64,000 bases of DNA from NCBI GenBank assembly GCA_020744425.1, contig JAGMUV010000005.1:992001-1056000 (forward strand). Reading direction: 5' to 3'. Below are positions 34,200 through 47,609 of the stretch, piece after piece. How positions within the stretch are numbered: position 1 is the stretch's first letter; each line of letters starts with the position of its first letter. The position numbers and the translations under genes are program-made. A model generated the notes under the pieces. That model saw only the letters and a program-made list of their open reading frames with translations. It searched no databases and was not told the DNA's origin. Origin of the DNA: Dactylonectria macrodidyma (Eukaryota > Ascomycota > Sordariomycetes > Hypocreales > Nectriaceae).

Positions 34200-37132
34200 G
34201 TGGCGAGCTTGTTTATGTGTTGTTTGTTTGTTGGTAGTTTGAAATGCCTGGAATAAGATTCTTTGATTGCCACTAACCCGCCTGGTCACTGTTCCGTGCC
34301 CAGTTGAGCGATGACTTCATCCTTTGCAAGAACGCGCTCAATCAGTGGTGATGTTTTAAAGAGCGGCTTACCAGCCCACCATCATGCGTCATGGCCTAAA
34401 AACTTTGGAAAAAACCAGGGGCAAGCAATTGAGATCGTGGGCCTGAGATTTCCAAGCTTCGATGACGTCGTGGGCTTTGCAGGTTTAGGTATGGCGCCGA
34501 TTAAAACTGGAGATGATCTGCAAGGCAGTACGATCGGGGCTTGATAATGATTGGGTCCAGAATCGAACAGTGAGGCAGAACCGGTGGTTCGGAGCGAGAC
34601 GAGGCTAGGACGTGAGCGACTTAAAATTAAGAAGCATGCTTGGAACGGCAGTTAAAAAACAACTTGAGGGCAATGGACTCATGAAAACTCAAGAGTCAAT
34701 GTGTAGTGTTGGGATGCCAAGAGACAGTTTTGGATATGGGTCACCATCACAGACCACGTCCATGAATAGCAAGGCTTAGTTCGGATGCAGGATGGAGCAC
34801 GATGTTACGTATGCATGGCAATAATCCAAAGCGTGGAGAGCCAGGCTGAAGAGATGACAGCTCCCATGTCATTTGTTGATCGGATGGCCAGATGGTGGCT
34901 TGCGAGACATACGGCTTGCCCTACAGAGCGGGACAGACTGGAGGGCAATGGACATCTGCCAGCAGGGCTTGCAGGGGGGGGGAGTGAATTGGTTCTGTGG
35001 AGGCTCGGGAGCGGTCGACTCGAGTCTAGATGTCTAAAGCGGCCCAGTCGCATCGGGCTTCTGGGATAGCATCGGGGGCCTCGAAGCCAGCCACAAATGG
35101 GTTGAGGTACCAAGTTGGCGCAAGCCGCGGCCGGGTTGTGTCCAGCCGGAAATCGTTATGGGAACGCAGATACGCGGTCGAGCTTGGCATCGGACCAAGC
35201 TCTGGGTGGATTAGCGACACTGGATGGATGCAGCAGCCTGGTATTCCTGGCATCCTAAGTACTTCGCAGCGGCGAGGAGGGAGTGAGGAGGTCAGTCTGT
35301 ATGTCTGAGACATTGGCCTTCCTCTTGGTCTTCCCCATGAGAAGTCGAGGGAGTTGAGGACCCGTAAGCCGACCGCTGCAAGTGCCACTTCAAGTGCCAC
35401 CACGGAACCGACCTTCATGCCCCCTCAAGGGTCCTCGTGGATCCTAATGGGCATGGGTGATTGGTGGTTGCCGCCAGCATCGCCACTTGCGCACCACAAC
35501 CTTCTCACCCGTCGTCCACTTGGGCCTGTTTGGGGTTGGGAATTGCTGCTCATTCCCGGGAGACATGGTTCCGACTTTGTTTCTCCATTTCATTGCTTTT
35601 TCCTTGGTTGCTCCCTGCAGGTTCCTATTCGCTAACCTCCCAGAGATTTCCTCCTGTGTCGTGCATTTCCTGAGTGGGGATGCTGCGACAGGGCCTGGAA
35701 CTTGGTGTGTAGTTGTACTTGGCACAATATGCTGTGCGTGAGACCGATTTGTAAGGAATCTGAGGGCCCCATTGACTTTCTTCGTTTTCGACTTGGCGTT
35801 TTAGCTAATCGAGACCGTTGGAGCGGATGATTTGAATAGGATTATGGTTCTCTGCTCCGGTCCGGGCATCTGCTTCTGCCCGGGGCGACACCGCAAGTCA
35901 AGCATCCGGGAGGCCCATCTGGTCATGCTTATCACTGCATGTCTCTGCTAGGATAAAGCGCACGACGCTGATCCGGCACATGGTGACTCGGCAACAATGG
36001 TGACTGCTTAGCCACTTTTACCATTTACCATTGCATGAGAGGGGAGCGTGTGGTGGAGATGTGGAGGGAAAAGACGAACCATGGCTGGTCAGATCCTAGG
36101 ATCGTTTTTGCCACTGGTTTTGCCACTGATGGGCGGGCCACAGAAGAACCAACTCAATCGGCCTGAAGTGGACATCAATTAGCTAAAACGACAAGTGCTT
36201 CTGTCCACCACCCAGTGCGTTGACCTCGATAAGGCTTTGAGGGATTGAATGCTCTCGTTGCTGTAATATTGTATGGTAAGAAGCTCACCTCGTTGGTTGC
36301 TAGTCTGCCTAAGCAGGAAATGCTAGGCGGCTCTTACCTCGACTAAAATAATCGTTCGTCGAATTCGGGAATTTGATACCTGAAACCATGCATCGGCCTA
36401 AACATGAGTGCCACCAACCCCTCTCGAAGGGACGGCAGCAGACGAAAAGTAGTGTGCGAGATCCACCATCTTGACCTCCAGGTACCAAGATAAGTACCAG
36501 ACTAAATCCCTAGCCCGCGCGGCGCACTTGGCCTTTGCGTTTGTGGAGGTTTGCAGCTAGTTCCTCTCTACGCGAGTGGATGCGTTGGATGCGTGTTCAA
36601 CAACCAACAGCCAAGTCTGACTCTGCGTCTATTCACGGGTCAACTGGTGATGGAGGGTGTGCCGGATTAACGGATGTACTGGTGTAGTTGGATGTATGTG
36701 ATATCGCGGAGACTCCTGTTGGCCGCCTTGGTCGCCTCACATGGCACGAACATGCTGTGCGCGCAACATCATCAAATGCTGACTGCGGCGCGGGGCCGCG
36801 ATGCAACCGTGAGCAGTCTTTTCGGGGGTCGGATTGAGCTCTTGGTGGGAAGATCGACAGCCCTGTATCCATAGTTGTGCCTGAACTGTGGAGTGGGACG
36901 AGCAAGGGGAAGGGATGGTGGGAGGAGGAAGAGGTTGTCGAGGGATGTAGAGTACTTGGGTTAGGTATCTTAGTTGGTCTTTCGGTTGGACTAGAACCCG
37001 TGCTTGGCCTCAGGCCTTCATTGCCTCACCGACATTGGCGCCATATCATTCGTTGTACGCCCGCTATCAGGCCAACCATGAGCAACTCGCGGTGCATAAA
37101 ACTCGTCTAACATGCTTGCTGAATCCAAGCCT

Positions 37133-37162
37133 TGCCTCGTCGCTGCCTCGTCGCTGCCTCGT
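37133..37162 (+). repeat. 11-bp tandem repeat
   Basis: Unit TGCCTCGTCGC repeated about 2.7 times in the upstream region of the histidine kinase. Confidence 0.85.
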
Positions 37163-37942
37163 TCTCACCGCAGAATTCTACTAGCCTGTGTGCCAACCAA
37201 AAATGTCTTGCCATGGTGGTCGTATTTTGGATCGGCACTCATCCATGTGGACGCACCTTTTACACCCCGGCCCTGGCGCCCCACGAGCCCTGGGCTGGAC
37301 CCCCCGGCTGCAGAGTGCCCCGGCAGCCCCCCCCCCCCCCCACCCGCCTGGAAACCCCCAGCAATGAGTGAGGGACGGTACGTACAGTGACATTTTACTG
37401 GACTCACGAGGAGGATTGGAGCACCAAAGACTCTTAGACCCGCAGCCCGGCCGCACCCCTGTAGGGTCCCCGCTCTTCGGTGCTCGTGGCGGACGTATCA
37501 GGCTCCACGCGCGTCTCAGCTCCAGTAAAGCCGTCAATTCAGGGTCCCCCATCCCCGTCCACCCTCCATGATCCCGTCTAAGAGACCGCCAACCAACCCT
37601 ACCTTACAGCACACCCCCCTCCATGATGGGTACCTATCGGCTGCAACCTGTTCGGCCTGCTCTGGAGCAACTCGTCGCCCGACCCATCTCCAGAAGGCAC
37701 GAACTTGTTGATCCATTCAACCCGTCCGCTTCCAGTTCTAGCTCCAGTTCAAGCTCTGACTCTGAGACCTCTGCTTCTGCTAGCACTGCTCTGGCCCTGG
37801 CTCTGGTTCTAACTTATGATCTTGGTCTGGGTCCTGGCCTAGTGCTCTCCTCGTTTCTTGTTCTTGTTCTGGTTCTCATTCTTCGCTCTCGCATCCCACC
37901 GTGCACCATCCATCTATCATTAACCGATATCCGTCGTCGTCT

Positions 37943-37985
37943 CTCACTCCAGATCGACCTCACTCCAGATCGACCTCGCTCCAGA
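37943..37985 (+). repeat. 16-bp tandem repeat
   Basis: Unit CTCACTCCAGATCGAC twice, then a partial third copy, in the probable leader of the histidine kinase. Confidence 0.85.
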
Positions 37986-38468
37986 CTGCCCCGGGCCATT
38001 GATCCTCCTCAGCTACTCTACGTCGTCAATCTGCGTCCAGAAACCTATTCAGTACTCTCGACGACTTCATTTTAGCTTCTTTCTTGTCTCGCCCTGTGTC
38101 CGGGTGTCTCATGTTTAGTTGGGCGGCCTCGAGATCCTGCCTGCAAGCCATCCCACGTAAAGTCTAATTCTGTGGACTGCTCTCGCCGTGCAACCCTTCG
38201 GCAGCTCTCGCCTACCACCCTCACGCAATGTTCGCCTTGCACCTACACTTCACTCTATTGTGGTAGCTACCTCCAGCTCCGTCGTCGGTGTCTCGGTTCA
38301 GATTCCGGCCTATTCCTCTGCTCAAGCTCCGCCGGCGGCTCCCTCGCACCTCTCCATGCTCCTTGAGCCTAGCCCATCATACCCTCCGTACCCATCCGAG
38401 AGAAACGGATTACGCTCCTCCGACACGAATCCAGCTCTCTCCATGCGTCGTGACGGAGCGATCGCGAC

Positions 38469-41400
38469 ATGATCTCCCCCGACCAACCTCAACCTCGTTC
38501 GAGCAGCCAGTCCCGAGCTCTGCGACCCGCTCCAGCCGCCTACAATGCTTCCTTCCCATCGAGCCGCTCCGATGCCCACCATAGTCCAACCCGGCTTCCG
38601 ATGACAACCACATATGATTTCTCACAGCCGAAGGCAGCTCACGAACTACCACCTAACATCAACGGCCGGCAAGATGAGAGCCCACGGCTTCTTGGTGGAG
38701 GGCGTTTCCTCAGAGACAATCTGACTTCGGATTCACGATCCCAATCCCAGAGCCCGTTCCGCCTTACCATGCCCAACATGTCCCCCGGCCAGCTCGCCTT
38801 TTCCGCCATGCAGTACCTCCCGGTACCGACCATGGTTCTGAATAACCTCAAAACCGTTGTGCTCGCCAATGAGGCCATGGGCCGGATGCTCGGCATTGTC
38901 ACCGAAGACACGGATGAGGATGATACCTCTGCCACCATTGACAACCTCCGAGGCCAGACACTGTCCCAGGTAGGCATCGACATGTTGCAAGATGGACGGC
39001 CTGTATGGGCAACGTGGGAGGTGTTTCTGGATTCACTAGAAGATGAGATTGGTATACGGTCAGCCCCAAAGGATTCTCGACAACCGTCTCCATGTGGCGG
39101 CGATGCCACTCCAACAACCAGCACAATGCCCATCCCAGACCGACGCCAGAGTGCGTCCTCACGTCACACTCAGGATGCTATCGTTGAAGTTGTTGTCTCC
39201 CGCAAGGGTATCGTCAAGGCTGCTTTCGACGACCGTTCCAAGGCCAAGGAGTCTGAGTATCAAGTCTTTGCCAAAATGATCATTACTATCTGGGAGCTTG
39301 AAGGTCGACAGACCTTCTTCACTTTGACCTTCACAAGTACTCAATCTCCGTCCTCCTCTCTAGCGACTACGAAAAAGTCAATTGCGCGGCCAAGCATTCT
39401 CGAAGCTGCCGAGCGTCGGTCAATAACCCACTCGAACCCATCATCCGTCTCCTCCAGTAGAGACTCAAACTCACCCTCCTTCCACAGCCCTGGCATTGTC
39501 ACCATGTCGTCCAGTCCCTTTCCCCCGATGGGTCCACCGCCTGTCGCCTCGCAGTCTAGCACGCCTTCTCTTCTCCAGAAGATGCTACTGATGAAAGATG
39601 CTCTGCTTAACAACACCCAAATGCCTATTCTCGCCATGTGGAAGGATGGCAGCGTCACGTTCCCCAACAAGGCCGCACGGAAGCTGTTTCAAAAAGATAC
39701 CCCTCCTGAAGCGGCGGTGGATGGTCCTAGGCTCTTGGAGCACTGGCACATGTACACCGAGGATTTCTCTCGCCAACTGGAACTTGATGAGTACCCTATA
39801 ACTATCCTGCTAGAAACCGAGCAACCTTTCGACAGCATACGCATCGGCATGTATGATGAGCATGGGAAGAAAATTATATACGACGTACTCGGAGAGGCGA
39901 TTCGAGATGACTCGACGGGTGAGTTTCTGGCCGGCGTTGTCACAGGCCGGGATGTCACGGTCATGACAGAAGAAATCTCGCAGATCAAAGAGCGTGACGA
40001 GGAACGCTTCAAGCTCATATGCGACACCATGCCTCAACTAGTGTGGACCACGACTCCTGATGGTTCGGTGGACTTCTTCAATACCCGGTGGTATTCTTAC
40101 ACCGGGTTGACTCCTGAGGAGAGCCTTGGCAAAGTTTGGGGCAACGCGTTCCATCCCGAAGACGTTGCGATTGCTCTCGGCAAGTGGGAGCACTCCCTAG
40201 CGACAGGTGACCAATATGTGACCGAATACCGATGCCGCAGCAAAGAAGGAGAATGGCGGTGGTTTCTCGGCAGAGCTCTACCTCTGCGCAACAAAGAGAC
40301 TGGCAAGATTGAGAAGTGGTTTGGTTAGTAGTACCTGAATTCTCCGCTCCAGCATCTAACCGAGGCTACACAGGTACATGTACCGACGTCCACGAGAGTA
40401 TCCAAACGAATATCGCTGCCAAGCGCACACGTCAGCAGTTGCTGAGTGTCATAGCTCATTCCCACGTTACGCTATTCACAGTGGACCCAAATCGGAAAGT
40501 CACCATGCTCGAAGGCGCCCTAATATGGAACAACACACACGAAGAGAATCACGACGGAACCAGGTGGTTTATTGGAGAGAACATGTACACAGTGTTCAAC
40601 CGCCTTACAGCTCAACTAGCAGATGGCGAACGCCCCGAGTTCCTCGAGCCTATCGAGCGTATGTTGGATGGGAAGAGTCTCGAGGACGTCCACGAGCATG
40701 GAATTGGTAAGATTGAGCACATACATGCATGACCAACGTGAGCGTCGACCTAACTCTTATCAAGATGATCGGTGGTATCGAACTCGATTTGTTCCCATGA
40801 TTGGGAAGAAGACCCAAGAAGGGAAGATGACTAGCGAGACGTGCGTCGAGGGCGTCATCGGTGTCATCATGGACGTTACCGAACTGAAGGACCGAGAAGC
40901 GGCGCTGAAGAAACAATCCAAAGAAAAGCGGAAGGCGATTGCCAACGAGGCTGCCGCCAAGGAAGCCAATAGGCTCAAGAGTCAATTCCTCGCTAACATG
41001 TCGCATGAAATCCGAACACCCATCACAGGGGTTCTCGGAATGGCCGAGCTATTATCTGGAATGGAGTTAGACGAGGAACAGCATGAATACGTCGATAACA
41101 TCCAAAATTCCGCGACATCCTTGCTCACCGTCATAAACGATATTCTCGACTTCTCGAAGGTTGAATCTGGACGGCTGGACATCGAAGAGGTCCAGTTCTC
41201 GCTATCGTACATCATCAGGGAAGTAGAAAGGATGCTTCAGTTCGCCGTAGAGCGAAAGAACCTCGAGTTCCATTCAGATATTGGTCAAGATATTGAGGAT
41301 GACCTGATCGTCATTGGAGATCCTGGGCGCGTTCGACAAATCATTACCAACCTTTTGACGAACAGCATCAAGTTTACAAGTCAAGGGTATGTCAGGTTCT

Positions 41401-42757
41401 CCGTGATCAAGGAGAAAGAGACACCGGAGTCGATTGAAGTCAGGTTCACGGTCGAAGATACGGGCATTGGGATTGAAGAAGAAGTACGCAAGAAACTGTT
41501 TCAGCCGTTTTCTCAAGGAGATGCCTCAACAGCAAGGCGATTTGGAGGCACTGGCCTTGGCCTCACGATTTGCAAGAATCTCTTGGATCTTATGAATGGA
41601 CGCATCACTTTGGAGCCCAAGTCAAGTAACGGAACTGTTGCGACCTTCTGGATTCCCTTTACCAAGCCGAGTGGCCCCGCCGAGGCCGGCTTGGCCGAGG
41701 CGGGCGCCATCCCCAATCGACTTCAGTCTGAATTGAGTATGTCATGCAACAGTTCAGAGTATGAGCAGTTTCTAGGGACTCCCCCGGCTTCCGACAATGC
41801 CCAGGCGTCTTCTTCATCGATGCCTCGCCGATCTCGTTCCGTTCTGAAATCGTCTTCTAGCCCTGACCAAGACTTGTCACTGGCGGAGCGAGCCAAGATC
41901 CACATCTTGGTGGTTGAGGACAAGTAAGTCAAACTGAAGCAAGATGCATGTGCCATCAGCTGACATGTGACAGCCCTATCAATCAGAAGATCGCGACCAA
42001 GACCATCGGCAGGCTCGGCTTCCAAGTGACAGCAGCATGGAATGGGAAAGAAGCATTGGACTACCTTCTGGGGACCGCAACGGGCATCAACCCGAAACCG
42101 GACATCATCCTGATGGATGTTCAGATGCCGATTATCGATGGATACAAGTGCACTCACCTCCTCAGGCATCACCTTCCGTACAAGTCGTTGGTCCAGGATG
42201 TACCAATCGTGGCGATGACGGCATCAGCGATCCAGGGCGATAGAGAGAAATGCACTCGGGCTGGAATGGATGATTATCTACCCAAGCCCGTAAGGGGAGC
42301 GATTTTGGAGAAGATGCTCATCAGGTGGTGTCACACGAGTCGTCGCGAGGTATCGCCGCCTGATCCATCGGCATCAGAATGTTCAGAAACGAGCGAACAC
42401 TGCAACAACGCTGACATCCCTCATGTCGGCATCGAAGAAAGCGACATGCCCCCCTTTGGCCGGACCTCGGAAGATCACAACAGCCCAGTCACGCCTAGAC
42501 CTTTGACGATGAACGGGCTACAAGCTGAACAGTCTCCATTCGATATACAGCCACCTGACCTGACCCCCCAAGTACGACAGCCAGACGGTGAACAAGAGTG
42601 GACCAACCACCTTCAGGAAACGAAGCTGATCGACGCAGCTGGCGGGCCACCGAGTTTCAGAAGCACCAATTCATACCAAGGACGAGATGGGGGAGACTCG
42701 TTGACTGAAGAGAACGTCAACAAGTTGAAGAGCGAGAACCAGCCTCCTCGGCTGTAG
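38469..42757 (+). CDS. Hybrid histidine kinase with PAS domains
   Basis: Four exons: 38469-40323, 40374-40706, 40765-41923 and 41974-42757, giving 1376 aa. After a Ser/Pro-rich N-terminus come a PAS-like unit near residues 110-200 ([21 protein letters not shown]), a second near 375-480 ([22 protein letters not shown]), and a PAS/PAC unit near 520-630 ([20 protein letters not shown]) that runs across intron 1. The kinase core is complete: H-box [20 protein letters not shown] with phospho-accepting His810, N-box [16 protein letters not shown] and GGTGLGL. The receiver domain has the conserved VVEDNPINQK (spanning intron 3), Asp1164 in ILMDVQMP, and the Lys of YLPKPV. No membrane segment is seen, so the sensor is probably cytosolic. 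It would pass phosphate through an HPt protein to response regulators such as SSK1 or SKN7. I do not assign a fungal HHK class. Confidence 0.95.
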
Positions 42758-43516
42758 GCTGGAATTACGCGATAAATCACGACAGGCATCAGTTGTACAT
42801 ATTCGGGCACATCTAGCTCCCGCGCTGATGGAATTTCCGTGCACGATTTTTCTTTTCTTTTCTAAAAAGCTTTCTCAGTCTTGCGCTGGTGAAGAGAGTT
42901 GCTTTGTGGAGGAGAACAAAAAGCCAACCCAGGCTCGGGTTTGGAACAAACGGTTTGTGGTCTTTTTCGACAGCAATGACACGGAATTCAAATGGGATAG
43001 ACGGGACGAACAGGCAGGCGGGGGTTTTCAATGTATTTTTTTTTTTAACAGGAGTCAAAGGGCTACTTCTTTTTCCGGTTCTACTTCTACTTCTTGGAGA
43101 AACATTAGACGGTTCGTTTTCTTCTTTATTTGATCGAAACCCCCTTGCACATTGTTTGCTGGGGTGGGAATCATTGGGTCGGAACACGATTTTGCAGGTA
43201 ACGGGGGGGGCTGGGAAAGGCGGTGGGTACATGAATATGTGAATAGTAGCATGGAATATGTGTGATGAAGACACGATTGGCGTGGACAATAAATGATACC
43301 ATGTTTGTGAATTATCAACAACTTTTAGTGCGCCTTGAGATTGCTGTTCCGCCGGTCCTCGGTTGATGATCCCATGATTCCACCCACGTTCAAGTTTTCC
43401 GTAAATAGATGGCCACATGTCGAGCAAAATGGATATAGGTATATAGATACACGCCCCCCTAGTCCCTCTGACTACATAATAAGACAAACAATGTGGCTTG
43501 CGGCCTAGACTCGTGC
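42758..43516. other. Convergent 3' region
   Basis: Between the histidine kinase and the MUG190-like gene. It contains T- and G-rich runs and presumably both 3' UTRs. No gene was seen. Confidence 0.5.
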
Positions 43517-46500
43517 CTAGACCTCGGTCTCGATGCCGGGCTGCTTGGAGGAGTGGTCGAATGCGTTCGAGACGTTATTCCCAACGCGGTCAAACTTGTG
43601 CTTGATCCACCGGGCTGTGCGCGGAATCTAGACGAACATGTTAGTCTCGAGTGATCAATCATATTCGGCATGTTTCACGGGAGCAATCTGTATTTGCTTT
43701 GGTTTGCTTCTCGCTTCTTGCTGCAAGGGGGTGGAAAGGTTGAGAGAGCAGCATGGCCCTTGTTGGTGAGAAGCGAAGCGAGGGCTTGTTACCCCTCTCC
43801 TGGCCCCAGTTGAGGCGCGATCGAGACCCGGCCGGAGCTAGGATCGGGGAAGATGAGAGGGGGGGGGAGGAGGTGGGACTGTTTGTAGTTTGTACTACGC
43901 ATGTATTCGCTGAGTAACAATGCATAGCATGTACAGACCGACTGTGCTTGTCACGGTGATGGGGGCCGGATGCTTCGGATCGCCACGTACCTTCCACTGC
44001 ATTAGGCCACGATGCTGTCGATGCAGCCGGCGGTCGCGCTTCTTGTAGTCGCGTATCTTGTCGATGGGCCCCTGCTTGTTGTTGGAGCTGCCGTCGGGGA
44101 TGCCGTCGTCCGAGTCCGAGTCCGAGCTGGAGCTGGAGCTCGAGTCCGAGTTGCTGCCGATCGACAGCGGCCGTCTCGGGCTTCCGCTCGTTCTGGAGCC
44201 GTCGCCGCCCGTGATGCCGACCTCCTTCTGCAGCCGTATGTCCTCGAGGTTGTCGCGGGCCGTCTCGATGACTTCCACCACGTTACGGAGATCTTGGTTG
44301 CGACTGGCCCAGCCGGCGTGGGCGCTTCCCTGTTGTGCTGTGTAAGTCAAGTCTGCTCCATCATATCTGTATAACTCATTTGTCAAGAGTACAACTTACC
44401 AGCCCAGACCAGAGCGTCACCTTCAGCTTCATCGTAGCCAGCTTCTCACCGCACTCCTCGAGGCTGCAGGCCGTAGCACGCTGGAAGTTGCCCTTCCACA
44501 CCGGGAGTTCTAGCTCCGTCTCCGTCTCGTCCACCAGGTCCTTGAGCCATAAGACGCTGAAAGCTGCTATGTCATCGCCAAAGAAGCCCCGTTCCCGGAA
44601 TGCGATGGACAGGCAGCTGCTGTAGCGGTTCTCGACAGCCAAGGCTAGACTGCGCCTACGCTTGGTGCTCCATGACGCTGTCGATGCCGAGTCACATCCG
44701 TTCGAGTCACTCTCCCTTCCATACATCTTACCCGAGCTTATGGTCGTCCGAAGCTTGATCTTGGCAGCCCGGAGATCCTGGGGGCAGTCGACCACCGTCA
44801 ACGTTGGCTGGACCTCGACGGTGCCATACTGCCACCCGAGCAGGTTCCGCGGCGCCTGCAGTTGGACACTTCGCCATACCATGGATAGACGAATACGGCC
44901 GTAACCTATGCCACCAGTCAAGGGGTAGAATCCCATGACCTGGGAGCGCTCCTTGAAGATCTCGCCGAGGGGTAGGTGCACAATCCCAAGCAAAGGATCA
45001 TCCTCGTGTACTCGAGCGTCCCTGACTGTGACCAAGACCTCGCACTCTCGCCAGTCGCGGACGAAGCGTTCGCAACCGGCGTTATAGAATGGCTTGGCAT
45101 TCTGCGGCTTGGTCCGCGTCTTGAAAGTCTTGCGGTGGTTGACAATGATGGTGCAGTACGCACTCGGCAAACCCTCGCCAGTCTCCTCCTCGTCGCTTGC
45201 TGCTCCGTCCCCAGCCGAATCTCGCTTGTTGAGTCGCTCAATTTCGAGCCCTGTGATGTTGTGAATCTGAAGACTGAAGAGGCCGCTGGGGTATCCATCG
45301 GGTGGTGGTGCTGAGATGATCATGGCGTCTTGCTCGGCCTTGAGCTCCTGGGCCTTTTGCTGCTCGAGCTCTCCGAGGTCACGGTCATCCTTGCCCTCCT
45401 TGAGCATCGTCTCGCGGAGTTTCCTCTCACACGAATTTTCAACCTTCTCCTTCAGCTGATCCATGGAGCGAACCTTCGGGTCGTGCGTCTGTTGTTCAAA
45501 TTGACATTGCTGAATTCTCGTCTTGGAGAAGTAGCCCACGCTCCACTCCAGCTTTCCAGGCATACCATCCCCTGATCTCAGGGCTCTAAAGCCGTCTTTG
45601 CGGTTTGACATGCGGCCGTTGGAATCGCTCTCCCTCATTAAATCCTTGAGGCTGACTTCGATACGTCCGAGGTCGTCATCGGCGGTCATTCGATCCGAAT
45701 CCCAGAGCTGAATACGCAATCGCTCGTCAATGTTCAGCTCCTGAGGTGTCACAAGTATAAAGCATGTTTCGTCCCAATGCGGTTCCATCTCATTCTCGAG
45801 TACGCGTGAAGTCCAGAGAACCTTGCCAAACTTGGCCCAGCCGACGGACACATACGGATCGGAGCTGCCCTCTTTGATGAGAGGAATGCCAGAGTCACCA
45901 ATCTTGAAGTCATAGCCACGCTTGATGTGTATCATGAGTACGCCAGCCGCGATTGTATCCTTCTTGAAGTCATCTCCGGCGAGCATATCCTTGAGATCAA
46001 GAGTCAGGCTCTTAGGCGCCACGTACTCTGCCATGGCGGCATCAACAGCGGACTGCACAAAGTTGCTGATGAACGGGACGTCCATGATGTTGATGGCGTG
46101 CTTGCTCAAGGGGACGCAGCTAAGGTTGACCTTTGGCTGACCAAGGAAGGTGATTGTGCAAAGGGCAAAGAATGGAGGATCGGGGGTAAGCTGGAGACGC
46201 ATTCTCATCGTCCCGATAATCCCTTGAAGATCTACCCAGACTGGGATCTTCAAATTTCCCGGGAGGTAAAAAGCAAGATAAAGATGCATGTCCTTGGTTC
46301 GCTCCTTGAGAGACTTAGAACTCGATCGGGTTCGGTATGCAAACGCAACCTCGAGGTTGACAAAGTCACCTTCTTCGGCTTCCATCCCATCTGGAACAGA
46401 AGCAGAACTGTCGCTATCGCCAGTTGACTGACGCTTGACCCCATTTTCGCTTTCTTCCGAGGACTGCAGTTTCCCATCCTCACCTACTGATCTGGTCGCC

Positions 46501-47609
46501 GCACCAGTAGGAAGCCATCGAATGCCGAGGATTCGTAGCGACTCACTGCCCTGACCAATATCCTCGACGCTAACCATGCGAACAAATTTGGGCAGCGATG
46601 CCTGCATAACATCCTCAAGGGTGTCTGCGAGGCTAATGAAGAGATCGGGGTTGATGAGAGGCCAGACAGAGCCCAACAAAGAGTTGAGCCACACTGTCGT
46701 CTCGGTGTCGTAATTCTTCGACGCGCGGATCGTTTTGCGACGGTGGGCATCCCAGACTTCGTCCTGGAAGATGTTTTGGATCTTATTAGATATCCATTCC
46801 CTTACTGAGACGATGACAAACCAGATTGTGCCAGCGCTTGCCGCAGCCAGTAGAATCCAGAGGGTGCCACTCATCACTATCGATCGACCACCCACATCAG
46901 TCGACTTTTCTGACCTCAGCAGCCGTTCGATAGTGAAAGCGCCAAAAATAACAGCAGCAACTCCCGCAAGTCCAAAAGTGACACCCCTCTTGCTAATGGT
47001 AGCGAGCTCGAGACGCAGAGCATCAAAGTCTGGAGGCGGGAACAAATCGGCCATGGCGTCGTGACGCTCTTGAAGATCGTGCTTCTCCTCGACGAGCTGC
47101 TCGTCCGACTTCTTCTCAGCACTGAGCCCAGTCGTAGTCCGTTTTGTAGGTCCAAACCGTGGATCATCAAGTTTCACCTCTTTCAGGGCGTCGTCGGTGA
47201 AATCTTGAATAGTCACTGGCAGATGAGTGACGGGGTCTGTGACTTCTCGCTCGGCCCTCTCCTTGTTGGATTTCTTCATTTCCTTCCGCCTCTTCTTGGG
47301 ATCTGAAGAACCAGGATCTATCTGAGAGGTGTCTTTCAGGTCGTTTGAAGAGTCACCGCCGGGGCTGTCAGCACTGTCGTACTGACGAAGTGCCTCTGGC
47401 TTGGCTGGATCAAGCCCGGCATCTTGGCTCGGTGCTTGCTGCTGGTTGCTGTCATCTTCGACTTCCTCGTCTTCGGTACCCTTGTTTAACGCTTTCTCTT
47501 GTCTTGCTGCACGCTCTTCCTTGTACTTGGAAATTGTCGGGATGGGATGTCGCGCGCTATATGGCGCCGTGTATCTGCGAACATCGTCTGCATCATCTTT
47601 CCCAGACAT
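43517..47609 (-). CDS. MUG190-like protein: membrane-anchored SMP and C2 domains
   Basis: Three exons on the minus strand: 47609-44400, 44329-43991 and 43627-43517, giving 1219 aa. Introns are 70 bp and an unusually long 363 bp. A charged N-terminus is followed by two membrane segments around residues 210-280 (FGLAGVAAVIFGAFTI and LWILLAAASAGTIWFVIV). Next is an SMP-type lipid-transfer domain beginning ETTVWLNSLLGSVWPLINPD, then a C2 domain (GVLMIHIKRGYDF ... SDPYVSVGWAKFGK ... LRIQLWDSDR) and a second C2 region (FSLQIHNITGLEIERL ... VLVTVRDARVHEDDPLLG). The C-terminal exons encode a Ser/Asp tract and RTARWIKHKFDRVGNNVSNA. The layout is that of fungal 'meiotically up-regulated gene 190' proteins, relatives of tricalbins and extended synaptotagmins, which tether the ER to the plasma membrane and move lipids. 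The role here is inferred from the family. Confidence 0.93.

Larger units (their letters stand above)
34200..38468. other. Large gene-free region upstream of the histidine kinase
   Basis: About 4.3 kb without a supported gene. The right-hand ~850 bp are strongly C/T-rich with short tandem repeats and are probably the promoter and leader of the kinase. A 15-C run lies at 37327-37341. An open plus-strand frame at 37623-38075 is almost entirely Ser/Leu low complexity and is rejected as a gene, though it would act as an upstream ORF if transcribed. Confidence 0.5.

Noticed and set aside
37623..38075. 150-codon frame with Ser and Leu runs
   Set aside because: Almost pure low complexity from pyrimidine-rich repeats. 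It was kept only as a possible upstream ORF.
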